64,000 bases of DNA from Methylovorus sp. MM2 (lineage in GTDB: Bacteria; Pseudomonadota; Gammaproteobacteria; Burkholderiales; Methylophilaceae): assembly GCF_001648895.1 (NCBI RefSeq), contig NZ_LXUF01000001.1, forward strand, positions 62,001 through 126,000, written 5' to 3'. The notes under the pieces are model-generated. The model saw only the letters and a program-made list of their open reading frames with translations. It was not told the DNA's origin and did no database searches. Made by a program: the position numbers and the translations under genes. Shown piece after piece: positions 53,363 to 61,636 of this stretch; within the stretch, counting starts at the first letter, position 1, and each line of letters begins with the position of its first letter.

Positions 53363-54179
53363 CTTCTTCATCGCGCGCCCAGAACATGCGGTCTGGAATA
53401 TGTTGTCCCATGCCAGGGCGGAAAGCATGTTTCAGTGTTTGCCATGTGTATTCCTGCGCTTCGGCGAGTGCTTCTTCCATACTCAAGCCGTGTGCAATAC
53501 AAGCGGCAATCGCTGAGGTCAGGGTGCAACCGGAGCCATGAAAGCTCCCGGCCAGACGTTCCCAGCTATAGGCTTTAATGAGTTTATCTTGTCCGTAAAG
53601 TGTATTGATCACATTCGGCGAGCGTTCGTGCGTGCCTGTGATCAGCACATATTCGGAACCCATCGCAAGCAATCGCTCTGCGCTTTCATCGAGAGATGCA
53701 TTTTCGGCATCGTCCGAGTCATCATCGTAGAAAGCCAATCGGCGCGCTTCAAGACTATTCGGGGTGATTAATGTGGCTTGAGGAATGAGCAGATCGATCA
53801 TTGCCGCCTGCATCTCTTCATTGGCAAGCTCGTCACCACGGCCTGAAGACAGAATCGGATCTATCAGCAATGGCGTATCGGGGTAATCGGCCATGATCTC
53901 GGCGATAACGGCGATATTCTCGATACTGCCCAGCATGCCTATTTTGAATGCGGAAACATGCATGTCTTCCAGAATCGTGCGTGCTTGCTCGTTTACCCAA
54001 TCGGCATCAAACACCATGATGTTATCAACACCAACAGTATCTTGAACGGTGATCGCTGTGACCACAGACAATGGATGGCAGCCTATGCTGGCTAGGGTCA
54101 GAATATCGGCTTGTATCCCCGCACCGCTACTTGGATCAGTGGCTGCAAAGGTCATCACGGCGGGTGGCATCAGGGTCAT
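53343..54179 (-). CDS. thiD: Hydroxymethylpyrimidine (phospho)kinase ThiD
   Basis: Phosphorylates HMP and HMP-P for thiamine synthesis. The 278-residue ribokinase-fold protein has AATDPSSGAGIQADILTLASIG (residues 12-33), ALTVQDT-like ITVQDTVGV, LIDPILSSGRGDEL and the GSGCTLTSAIAACIA anion-hole motif near 227. It overlaps thiE. No TPP riboswitch could be recognised in the 156 bp upstream. Confidence 0.94.
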   Translation of the reverse strand: MTLMPPAVMTFAATDPSSGAGIQADILTLASIGCHPLSVVTAITVQDTVGVDNIMVFDADWVNEQARTILEDMHVSAFKIGMLGSIENIAVIAEIMADYPDTPLLIDPILSSGRGDELANEEMQAAMIDLLIPQATLITPNSLEARRLAFYDDDSDDAENASLDESAERLLAMGSEYVLITGTHERSPNVINTLYGQDKLIKAYSWERLAGSFHGSGCTLTSAIAACIAHGLSMEEALAEAQEYTWQTLKHAFRPGMGQHIPDRMFWARDEEDEGKPD

Positions 54180-54335
54180 AATAATGTTTGTTTGATGAAT
54201 GTAGTTTAAAAACAGGGCTTATTTATCAAACATCAGAAAGCAGTCGCTTAAGGATTATTGTGGAAAGTAAGATAGCATTTTAGCTTAAAATCACACCGTT
54301 AAACATCAAAGCGATATCGCGAAAGTCATAAGCCC

Positions 54336-54500
54336 ATGAAAACTTGGATGTGCAATATCTGCGGCTGGATATACGAAGAAGAAAAGGGGTGCCCTGAAGA
54401 TGGTATTCTACCGGGTACCAAGTGGGAAGATGTGCCAGTGAATTGGACTTGCCCAGAATGTGGTGCGCGCAAAGAAGATTTTGAGATGATCGAGTTATAA
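54336..54500 (+). CDS. Rubredoxin
   Basis: A 54-residue electron carrier with the two FeS4 loops CNICG (residues 6-10) and CPECG (39-43), plus the conserved WIYEEEKGCPEDGI and KWEDVPVNWTCP segments. Length matches classical rubredoxins. It is divergent from thiD. The redox partner is not evident in the window. There is no strong ribosome-binding site, but the identification is secure from the Cys pattern. Confidence 0.95.
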   Translation: MKTWMCNICGWIYEEEKGCPEDGILPGTKWEDVPVNWTCPECGARKEDFEMIEL

Positions 54501-54501
54501 C

Positions 54502-54518
54502 TGGAGCGGGTGATGGGA
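54502..54518 (-). repeat. Partial copy of the tRNA-Gly 3' end (att-like)
   Basis: TGGAGCGGGTGATGGGA matches 16 of 17 bases of the tRNA-Gly 3' end at 57335-57351, in the same orientation. It begins 2 bp after the rubredoxin stop. Together with the intact tRNA it brackets the DUF3015/DUF4105 genes, the layout left by integration into a tRNA 3' end. Confidence 0.55.
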
Positions 54519-54590
54519 GTAAATGCTCTGCCAGAAAGTCCTTATAAAGTTAAAGTGGTACATTAAATTTTTTGGAATTCGGGCTATTTC

Positions 54591-54619
54591 TTGACAAGCA
54601 TATTGACCACCCATAGTAT
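54591..54619 (+). promoter_or_regulatory. Sigma-70 promoter of the DUF3015 gene
   Basis: TTGACA (54591-54596), a 17-base spacer, and TAGTAT (54614-54619). It gives a leader of about 90 bases before the ATG at 54718, and GGGGAA lies upstream of that ATG. Confidence 0.65.
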
Positions 54620-54717
54620 GGGATGGCATTAGTTTAAGTTATTAAAAAAACATTACGAAGTCATTAAACGCTTCTAAATTTAAGCTTTATTTTTCAAACT
54701 GTCTCAGGGGAATTTCA

Positions 54718-55230
54718 ATGGTAACAATTAAAAAAAATGTATTAGTATCTGCACTTCTTATTGCTATGGTTGGCCTTAGCTCTATGGCACATGCTGACGA
54801 TACTAAAAAGGCGGGTACTGGACCTAATCCTTACTCCGATTGCGGTATTGGTGCTGCGTTATTTTCTAACACAAACTGGGCTGCTGTTACCTCTAATGTC
54901 ATATGGGATTTAGGATCAACAGCGATTACTTCTGCCACTGCTTCACCTGAGACTTGCTCTGGTAAGAATGTAAAAACCGCCTTGTTCATCCGTGATACCT
55001 ATCAACAGCTGGTAGAAGAAGCTGCCAAAGGCGAAGGCACACACCTTACTGCGGCGCTCAACCTGATGGAGTGTGGGTCAGCTCAACAAGGTGTGGCTAT
55101 TCAATCTGTACGTGAATCTATGAGCCACGTGATTGCTCAACCAAACTACCAAGACCAAACTAACCTAGAAAAGTCGGCTGACTTTTTTAAAGTGATCAAC
55201 AATGCAGTAGTAAGCAGCTGCAGCGTCTAA
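54718..55230 (+). CDS. DUF3015 family exported protein
   Basis: The 170-residue precursor has a signal peptide (cleavage after SMAHA, residue 26), and the mature domain contains NPYSDCGIGAALFSNTNWAAV and conserved Cys residues (SPETCSGK, LMECGS, SSCSV), suggesting two periplasmic disulfides. DUF3015 proteins have no assigned function. It has its own promoter and a strong terminator, and precedes a DUF4105 gene. The pairing of these two families is, as far as I know, recurrent. Confidence 0.85.
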   Translation: MVTIKKNVLVSALLIAMVGLSSMAHADDTKKAGTGPNPYSDCGIGAALFSNTNWAAVTSNVIWDLGSTAITSATASPETCSGKNVKTALFIRDTYQQLVEEAAKGEGTHLTAALNLMECGSAQQGVAIQSVRESMSHVIAQPNYQDQTNLEKSADFFKVINNAVVSSCSV

Positions 55231-55254
55231 TTTAATTTATTCGTCTAGGTGCAG

Positions 55255-55280
55255 AAAGCAGGCTTAAAGCCTGCTTTTTT
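55255..55280 (+). terminator. Rho-independent terminator after the DUF3015 gene
   Basis: AAAGCAGGC (55255-55263), loop TTAAA, GCCTGCTTT (55269-55277) and a T-run. It ends only 3 bp before the start codon of the next gene. Confidence 0.85.
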
Positions 55281-55283
55281 ATT

Positions 55284-57206
55284 ATGTATAAAATTAATTG
55301 GATGTTCGCTTTTGTTATTGCTTTAATAAGCTGTAACTCAATATCTTGCTACGCTCAGCCCTTAGATGAACGCACTATATCGCGTCTCGCTGCTGATTCC
55401 GTATGGTTAAGGCTTTTGCATTTCGAGACCCCCGTAGCCATCCCTGGCAACTCTAAAAGTGCCATTCATAGCGAGAACTTCTTTCGCTCTCCATCTGGCG
55501 CATATGATGCAAGAAAAGAGCTTGAAGCAACTCTGGCAGAGATGGAGCGCATCAATACAGAACCTAATAAAGATATACGTTGTCGTTTTCCTGCCCGTGT
55601 TTCCTGGATTGAAGCGCAAACTGGCATAAAAGATGATGTGGATACCAAGCAACTTTGCCCAGCATTTTATGCATGGGCGCATGGTAACAATGATGAAGCG
55701 ATTGATAGGCGTATTACTTCCATCAGCATCGTGCTGGCGACAGGCTATCTAGGTAATCCAGCTTCGTATTATGGTCACACGCTCTTGAAGTTTAATAGCC
55801 ACGGGTCGGATACATCTTTAGACTTGTTGGATAAAACCGTGAATTACGGTGCTTTTTCAACACACGGTGATAATCCTGCAACCTATATCATCAAAAGCAT
55901 ACTGGGTGGTTATGATGCTGGCTTTAGTCAGATCGATTTTTATTTTCACGAGAACATGTATGGCGAAAATGAAAACCGCGATCTGTGGGAGTATCAACTT
56001 GATTTACCGCAAGCAGATGTCGATTTTGTAGTAGCGCACGCATGGGAGGTGTTGGGGAAAGAATATACCTATTATTTCTTTCGCCAGAACTGTGCTTATC
56101 GCATGGCTGAGATTGTGCAAGTATTGCCAGGGCTCGATATTATTCCCCACGACCGCCCATTTACTATCCCGCAAACACTCACCCAAAAACTTGCTCACGC
56201 CACTTATGCTGGCCATCCTCTAATCGCTAAGGTGGTGTATTACCCGTCACGCCAATCACGCTTTTATGACAAGTACTCAAAACTGAAGCCGCAACAAATG
56301 GCTCTTTTGAAACACATGGTCCGACAAGGGGTTGATATCAACATTGCTGATGTTAAAGCATTGCCTGTGGATGCTAAGCAGCAGGTTATTGATGGTGTCA
56401 TCGATTACTATCGATTTGCCAACGAAAATCCACAGGCGCCAACTTCGCAACTAGATCCGAATTATCTTAAGGCAGTTACCGCCCGTTTTGTGCTGCCGCC
56501 TGGCAATAGCCAAGAAGCAATACAACGTGATGTGTCACCAGATATGGGACGTCCGCCTAGCTGGGCCCAACTTGGCGGAATATATTCCAGCCATGATGGA
56601 AACGCTATCAGCTTACGCATACGTCCAGCTTATTACGACCAGTTAGACGGAGATGGTAGCCATGTACGTAATGCGTCACTGAGGATGGGAGATACACAGC
56701 TTTCGGTGAAAGAAGGCAATATCAAACTACATCGTTTTGATCTCGTTTCCGTGGACTCAGTCAATCCCGGTATTTCTGGTTTGCCAAGTGACCGTGGCTT
56801 AGCCTGGAAAGTACGTGTAGGTGCTGAGCAAGGTATCACTGGATGCCTTGATTGCTTGGTTGCGCGTAGTCAGGCAGATGTTGGTATGGGCAGGCAAGTT
56901 ACCCAACATACATTTCTTGCTGGCTATGTGGGGGGTGGTCTTCAGACTGACAGGTATGATCAAGGAACGGCGTTTGCAAGAGCATCAATCGATGTGATTT
57001 CACGTTTTGATGAATATGGCTTAGGTATGAGAGCCAATATTGAACATCGACAGGGGCTTGAGTCTAGTATTCAAGCCCAACTGTTTTTTCGGGGGGAAAT
57101 TCGATGGGCAATATTGCCAAGTATAGATTTACGACTTAATTATGAACATAGTGACGGACCAGGTAGCGGACAAGTCTTAAACGCAGGTATTGGTTCATAT
57201 TGGTAG
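55284..57206 (+). CDS. DUF4105 family exported or outer-membrane protein
   Basis: The 640-residue protein has a signal peptide (MFAFVIALISCNSISCYA) and the DUF4105 core around residues 130-300: ASYYGHTLLKFNSHG, NYGAFSTHGDNP, LWEYQLDLPQADV, YYFFRQNCAYRMAEI. The C-terminal third alternates short polar and hydrophobic strands and ends SYW with a terminal aromatic, consistent with an outer-membrane beta-barrel region. ATG 55284 stands at the edge of the preceding terminator with no visible ribosome-binding site; ATG 55302 is an alternative that still leaves a signal peptide. Function unknown. Confidence 0.8.
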   Translation: MYKINWMFAFVIALISCNSISCYAQPLDERTISRLAADSVWLRLLHFETPVAIPGNSKSAIHSENFFRSPSGAYDARKELEATLAEMERINTEPNKDIRCRFPARVSWIEAQTGIKDDVDTKQLCPAFYAWAHGNNDEAIDRRITSISIVLATGYLGNPASYYGHTLLKFNSHGSDTSLDLLDKTVNYGAFSTHGDNPATYIIKSILGGYDAGFSQIDFYFHENMYGENENRDLWEYQLDLPQADVDFVVAHAWEVLGKEYTYYFFRQNCAYRMAEIVQVLPGLDIIPHDRPFTIPQTLTQKLAHATYAGHPLIAKVVYYPSRQSRFYDKYSKLKPQQMALLKHMVRQGVDINIADVKALPVDAKQQVIDGVIDYYRFANENPQAPTSQLDPNYLKAVTARFVLPPGNSQEAIQRDVSPDMGRPPSWAQLGGIYSSHDGNAISLRIRPAYYDQLDGDGSHVRNASLRMGDTQLSVKEGNIKLHRFDLVSVDSVNPGISGLPSDRGLAWKVRVGAEQGITGCLDCLVARSQADVGMGRQVTQHTFLAGYVGGGLQTDRYDQGTAFARASIDVISRFDEYGLGMRANIEHRQGLESSIQAQLFFRGEIRWAILPSIDLRLNYEHSDGPGSGQVLNAGIGSYW

Positions 57207-57298
57207 CAAGATTAATTGGTGATTAATAAAATAGGTTTATATAGTGGGGGAATCTAGGTTTGAGAGATGCTCTGTAGCGAACTGCTTGGCTCGAAGTT

Positions 57299-57324
57299 CC
57301 AAAAAGTCTTTCCTCACACTTTTT
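57299..57324 (-). terminator. Possible terminator of the tRNA-Gly gene
   Basis: On the minus strand AAAAAGT and ACTTTTT form a 7-bp AT-rich stem with a 10-base loop, 11 bp after the tRNA 3' end. The stem contains its own U-tract. Weak but well placed. Confidence 0.35.
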
Positions 57325-57334
57325 AAAACGTCTA

Positions 57335-57408
57335 TGGAGCGGGTGACGGGAATCGAACCCGCGTATCGAGCTTGGGAAGCTAGCGTTCTACCATTGAACT
57401 ACACCCGC
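57335..57408 (-). tRNA. tRNA-Gly (anticodon CCC)
   Basis: The minus strand folds as a complete 74-nt tRNA including an encoded CCA: acceptor GCGGGTG/CACCCGC, D-arm GTTC...GAAC, anticodon loop TTCCCAA giving CCC, T-arm GCGGG TTCGATT CCCGT. It closely resembles E. coli glyU. The anticodon stem CTAGC/GCTCG contains one T-C mismatch at the second pair (28-42). The 3' end is partly duplicated at 54502-54518. Confidence 0.96.
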
Positions 57409-57568
57409 GCAAAAGCAGGTGGCATTTTATCACTAGTTGGTTTTATGTTTCATAGATTATCTTCTTGCCTGCTCTGATGCTAGCCCCGTCTTACCGATTG
57501 ACTTTAATGCGATTAAGAAGTTACCGTGTTTGAAAACTAGGTAGCTTCTTAAATTAATTTGCTTAAAC

Positions 57569-58126
57569 TTATTGTTTATAGAGCTTTTTAGCGTTGTTTT
57601 CACAGGTATCTCTAGCATTTCCTGAAAGCATGTCACATTTTTTAAGTGCCACTGTGTAATCGGCCTCGACTTTTTTGTCGGTGGCTTCTTTTCTGGCTTC
57701 ATACACTTTTCGGTTGGCTTCTATATCAGCTAATGCGCTATCCCTTTCCGCTTTTGCTTTGGCAAGACACAAAGCCTTGGTGTCACCAGCATAGTCATCA
57801 CAGACCTGCTCTGACACATTGTAATTACCATTTGCCTTTTCACGTGCGGCTGCCAGATAGGCTGTATTGGTGCCTTTATAGCGCGCCTCTAATACTGACT
57901 GCGACGTGCTTTTTATGGTTTTTGCCTGCTCGAGACAGATGTCTTTTTTGTTACCAGAAAAGTCTTCGCAACTGGCCTTGTCGGCATTGTAAGTCACGTC
58001 TATCTGGTTCATGCCAGTATCGTATTCCATCTCGCTGATGGTTTCGGCGCTTGCAGAATTTGTGAGCCCAGAACTTGCGATCAATAATGTGAGCAAGCTT
58101 GAGACAGTCAGGGTGAGAATGCGCAT
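57569..58126 (-). CDS. Periplasmic protein with three CX10C 55-residue repeats
   Basis: The start at ATG 58126 (185 residues) is chosen because AGGAG lies five bases upstream; the frame extends to 58141. A signal peptide ends near SASA (residue 27). The mature protein is charged and helical, with three repeats spaced exactly 55 residues apart: Cys53-Cys64 (EDFSGNKKDI between), Cys108-Cys119 (DDYAGDTKAL) and Cys163-Cys174 (DMLSGNARDT). Long Ala/Lys/Glu helices join them. The pattern suggests disulfide-stapled helical hairpins. Similar exported proteins are annotated as hypothetical in beta-proteobacteria; function unknown. Confidence 0.8.
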   Translation of the reverse strand: MRILTLTVSSLLTLLIASSGLTNSASAETISEMEYDTGMNQIDVTYNADKASCEDFSGNKKDICLEQAKTIKSTSQSVLEARYKGTNTAYLAAAREKANGNYNVSEQVCDDYAGDTKALCLAKAKAERDSALADIEANRKVYEARKEATDKKVEADYTVALKKCDMLSGNARDTCENNAKKLYKQ

Positions 58127-58206
58127 GTGTGCTCCTAACATTGCGTGAAATTACCGCGCTTGGAAGCGCGGTAATTTAAAAGCCTAAAAAGACTCAGTGT
58201 CTAGGC

Positions 58207-58413
58207 TTAATGCTTAGAACAGCTTTTATTGAAACTGGTAATCTGTTTCTCAGCTTCATCTTTGGAGATACCGTAAAGCTCTTGTAGTTTTCCTGAAAGC
58301 ATCTCGCGGTTTCCCTTGATCTGTTCTACATGGTCATCGGTTAGCTTGCCCCATTGTTGACGAGCTTTACCTTTAAGTTGTTTCCAGTTGCCTTCAACTT
58401 GATCCCAATTCAT
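58207..58413 (-). CDS. CsbD-like stress protein
   Basis: The 68-residue protein starts MNWDQVEGNWKQLKGKARQQ with WGKLTDDHVEQIKGNREMLSGKLQ, the CsbD pattern. CsbD proteins are small abundant general-stress proteins of unclear function. ATG 58413 is preferred because GAGGAG lies upstream; the frame is open to 58443. The C-terminus NKSCSKH has a single Cys. It is next to the repeat protein and the catalase-like gene, all on the minus strand. Confidence 0.92.
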   Translation of the reverse strand: MNWDQVEGNWKQLKGKARQQWGKLTDDHVEQIKGNREMLSGKLQELYGISKDEAEKQITSFNKSCSKH

Positions 58414-58602
58414 AGTTTTCTCCTCATTTAGAATGAAAGACATAATCGAGTGCTTTTAAATGACTCGACCATGTGGACATCATAAAGCTGGCTAAGATTT
58501 GTTGAAGTCGGTAGCTAACTGAAACCAATGTGGGAGAGCGCTGACAGCCTAAGCTGTCAGCAGGATGAGAAAATGGGGCAGCCGTGAAAGCTGTCCGGTA
58601 AT

Positions 58603-59640
58603 TTACTGACCTATGCGGCGGCTAAAACTAATGGCATAGGCCGCAGGGCGGGCCAGCAAGATCGGGTCACTGGATGGACTGATGCCATCAGGGAGAAGCA
58701 AGGGATTGAACATAATGCTTTTCTCTGCTTGCTGGCTATCAGCTACCACTGCTTTTAAGGCTAAGGTACCGAGTTCCACCAGTTTTCTGTCATTCGGCCA
58801 AACAGCGGTTGGATCGTTGATCGGGTCATCCTTTTCTGCCAACTGTACATAGATCTTGAACTTGGCCTCACCACTTTTCAGGCGTTCAGGCAGCTCTTTC
58901 ATTAAGTAATTGGGGTCTGCTATTGCAAGCTGTTCGGCAGGCAAGGATTGTTCGCCTGCGACTGGTAGGATACGGTAGCGACCATAATGGCTCTCGCCTT
59001 TGGCATTAGTGAAATTGAATGCATTCACACCATAGAATGCGAGTGTGGTGAAGCTTAAAGGGGCTGGTTTGGGGGTGGTGACAAACTTCAATGCGGCAGG
59101 GTGCGTACCCAAAAATTGCTCAATCGGTGATGGTTTTGGGGCATCTGTTCCGCTGGCGGCGACTGCATTTAGTAACCCTAGGAAATCTTCCGGGTTGGAT
59201 ACCGGAAAACCGTTGTAAGAGATACTGACGATATCGGTTAAACCACCATCTGGCAGGCTGAATCGAATCGCGATGCCATGCGGGCTTGCATTGTTATCAG
59301 CATCTGGCATGACTGGCACACCTGTCGCATTGGAGAATCTTACCGTCACAGGCGTACTCTCTTTTTGTAAATGTGGTGCCTTACTCAAGCTGGCTGCTTC
59401 GGCGGTTGGCGTGAATGTGCCTGTTGCCATGATGCCTTTGGCATGGTTAGCCCTGAAACCTTTATAAGGCCCATGTGCAAGCTTTGTGAGTGTATTTACC
59501 AGTTGCTCGACAACGGGTTTTGTATTCTCGGCAGCATCTTGTGCATGAACATTTAGTGCGAGACTGAATACCATCAAGCCCAGAATGAGGCCACCTGCGG
59601 TATGGGTTGTTATTCTAGGGATAGAACAGGCGCTTTGCAT
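58603..59640 (-). CDS. Exported catalase-related peroxidase (SrpA-like)
   Basis: The 345-residue precursor (ATG 59640, AAAGG six bases upstream) has a signal peptide ending NVHA. It keeps the minimal catalase core: distal His in FRANHAKGIMATGTF, VRFSNATG, NPEDFLGLLNAV, ESHYGRYRILPVAG, and the proximal haem region LLARPAAYAISFSRR with Tyr as likely haem ligand. Such short catalase-family proteins act as haem peroxidases in the periplasm rather than true catalases. The position near CsbD suggests an oxidative or general-stress role; that is inference. Confidence 0.85.
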   Translation of the reverse strand: MQSACSIPRITTHTAGGLILGLMVFSLALNVHAQDAAENTKPVVEQLVNTLTKLAHGPYKGFRANHAKGIMATGTFTPTAEAASLSKAPHLQKESTPVTVRFSNATGVPVMPDADNNASPHGIAIRFSLPDGGLTDIVSISYNGFPVSNPEDFLGLLNAVAASGTDAPKPSPIEQFLGTHPAALKFVTTPKPAPLSFTTLAFYGVNAFNFTNAKGESHYGRYRILPVAGEQSLPAEQLAIADPNYLMKELPERLKSGEAKFKIYVQLAEKDDPINDPTAVWPNDRKLVELGTLALKAVVADSQQAEKSIMFNPLLLPDGISPSSDPILLARPAAYAISFSRRIGQ

Positions 59641-59785
59641 GACGAACCTTTCTGGAATGATTAGCAGATGAAAAGCCAATAAAGATTGTGGTATTTAGCT
59701 TTTGAAGCATCATATTACAGACGCTTCTTGACTGCTAGATGACATGGCTCTTTCATATTTTTTAGCGATAAACAAAGCAGAATGG

Positions 59786-60961
59786 TCAGGCAACCCATTT
59801 CTGCGGTTCAACGCCAGACTCAGGTGACGCATAGAGTACCAAGTCATAATAATAACTACCATTATGCTGACGTATGCGGTAATGATAATCGCCCGCTAGT
59901 GTATCAATCTTCTCTATTACGTCGAGCAGATCCAATGCATAGTGATACACGCATGCGGCAATGCGGGGGCGATCATTTGCTAATAACCGCTTTGCACCTT
60001 GCAGGGTTTTAGGCTCATAGCCTTCTACATCCATTTTGAGAAAGCTCATGTGTTCCAGCTCATTATCCAAACTGGTGGTCTCGACCAATACATTGCCCTC
60101 TGCCGATACGGAGCTCGACATGGTGCCGGTTTGGTGAAATCTTAACGTCTCGGCTTGATATGAAACGGCCTTATTGATCAGCTTTAGGTTATCTAGAGGT
60201 AGCGTGGAAAGTTTAGACAGTACTTTAAAGTTGAATTCATCAGGCTCAAAGCCTGTGATGCTGGCATATTGCCAATCGGTCGCGCTAAGAAATTTATTGA
60301 TGATGGGGCCTTGGTAAGCACCGCAATCAACATAGTGTTCGCGGCTACCTAAGCGAAACGTCGTGGGTTGTGCATAAGGGGAGAAATACTCTTCAGTCGG
60401 ATTTGACCAGACTTTTAATAGAGGGGCACGGTCAAACGTTAAACGCAGCAATAGATTCGCGTAGAGTGTTTCTTGGCTGAAATCATCATCAAACCGTTCC
60501 GCAAGGCGAAGAAAGTCATCGAGCCTCTCTAGTGTTTTTTGGCGGTAGACATTCACGGATTCATATACCGAGAATCGATCAAACTGTGCTTGAGCTACGG
60601 TGCAATCCCACAGCTCAATACCAGCCTCACGACTGAGTGCGGTAAATAAAGACCGTGCCCAAGGAGATGCTGAGAAATCCAGTGCGATCGCTTTGGGATA
60701 TTGGCCTGCGCGCTCCAGAAACTCTTTTGTCGACCAGCGTGGTATTCCAAATATATGCGTTTCTGTGGAAACGTCATCTATTGCCGCGATAGGTTGTTTA
60801 AGCTGTTCTGCGATTGCCTGGCAATGCATGGAACCTAACCCGGAAAGCGGTGCAAAGAAAAATACCGGACGGTCTATCAAATCAGGAATGATTGGCCCCG
60901 CAGAGTTCTTTGCTGCTTCTAGTACTGCTGCTTTGTATATGTCTTTATTGTTGTGGGACAT
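59786..60961 (-). CDS. FkbM family methyltransferase
   Basis: The 391-residue protein has an unrecognised N-terminal half (residues 1-200, possibly a substrate or partner domain, beginning with a small Rossmann-like strand VFFFAPLSGLGS) and a C-terminal FkbM domain: EHYVDCGAYQGPIINKFL, ITGFEPDEFNFKVL, then LKMDVEGYEPKTLQGAKRLL and RPRIAACVYH. FkbM enzymes O-methylate polyketides and sugars. It is the last gene of the oxygenase operon, 21 bp after the upstream acyltransferase gene, and probably methylates the same product. Confidence 0.85.
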   Translation of the reverse strand: MSHNNKDIYKAAVLEAAKNSAGPIIPDLIDRPVFFFAPLSGLGSMHCQAIAEQLKQPIAAIDDVSTETHIFGIPRWSTKEFLERAGQYPKAIALDFSASPWARSLFTALSREAGIELWDCTVAQAQFDRFSVYESVNVYRQKTLERLDDFLRLAERFDDDFSQETLYANLLLRLTFDRAPLLKVWSNPTEEYFSPYAQPTTFRLGSREHYVDCGAYQGPIINKFLSATDWQYASITGFEPDEFNFKVLSKLSTLPLDNLKLINKAVSYQAETLRFHQTGTMSSSVSAEGNVLVETTSLDNELEHMSFLKMDVEGYEPKTLQGAKRLLANDRPRIAACVYHYALDLLDVIEKIDTLAGDYHYRIRQHNGSYYYDLVLYASPESGVEPQKWVA

Positions 60962-60982
60962 GGCTAGACCTTCGTAGATATT

Positions 60983-61636
60983 TTAAGATAATGAATGGGT
61001 ATTTGCGTTGCGGTTTTCAACAATCACGATGTCTTCGTCAAAAGCCGCATATATAAAGGTCTTGGCTGGAATATGCTGGGAGAATTTACCCGGTTTATCT
61101 ACAACACTTAGTTTGCCGATCTCAATATGATCAGTAACGATAACACCATGTCCAAGTGTGGCATTTGCACTGACTTTTACTTGGGCGCCAATGACGACAC
61201 CAGGTGCTATCCATGCGGAGTGTGCGATGACAGTATTACTACCAATATTTGTACCTGCCCCTATGACTACGTTGTACCCGATCTGGCAATGATGGTCGAT
61301 GATTGCACCGCTACCGATGAAGCTGTTCTCACCAACCTTTGTGGTCTTGGCGACTAATGTACCTTGGCAGATCAATGGCGGCATTTTGAATCCACGGGAT
61401 TTGATTTCTGCCATCAATTCATAGCGTCTGAAATTAAGAAATTGATCATCGAAAGCAACAAATGCAGTGCAGCGCTTTGCGTCGATGGCATCCAGTTCGC
61501 TTAAGTCAAAACGATATGCATTATCCTGTTGTAAGCGGATGCCAATGATTTCCAGATCCGGCTCGATCTCTTGCCATGATGCGATTGCGAGATCCACTTG
61601 GGGAGCGCTGCCAATAATGAGTTTTGTGGCTGCCAT
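60983..61636 (-). CDS. NeuD-like left-handed beta-helix acyltransferase 2
   Basis: The 217-residue protein has an N-terminal nucleotide-sugar or PglD-type region (residues 1-90) and hexapeptide repeats from about 95 (VGENSFIGSGAIIDHHCQIG, then YNVVIGAGTNIGSNTVIAHS). This is the PglD/NeuD O- or N-acyltransferase architecture. ATG 61636 overlaps the stop of the Rieske gene (TAATG), so I prefer it over the in-frame start at 61675. The C-terminus PAKTFIYAAFDED has no further motif. Confidence 0.82.
   Translation of the reverse strand: MAATKLIIGSAPQVDLAIASWQEIEPDLEIIGIRLQQDNAYRFDLSELDAIDAKRCTAFVAFDDQFLNFRRYELMAEIKSRGFKMPPLICQGTLVAKTTKVGENSFIGSGAIIDHHCQIGYNVVIGAGTNIGSNTVIAHSAWIAPGVVIGAQVKVSANATLGHGVIVTDHIEIGKLSVVDKPGKFSQHIPAKTFIYAAFDEDIVIVENRNANTHSLS

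Noticed and set aside
54180-54335. TPP riboswitch upstream of thiD
   Set aside because: No CUGAGA-type or other conserved thi-box element could be found in the thiD-rubredoxin gap on either strand.
57244-57477. A 77-residue plus-strand frame across the tRNA region
   Set aside because: It is the antisense translation of tRNA-Gly and flanks; peptides ending in a GIEPAYRAWEASVLPLNY style are a known artefact of tRNA antisense frames.
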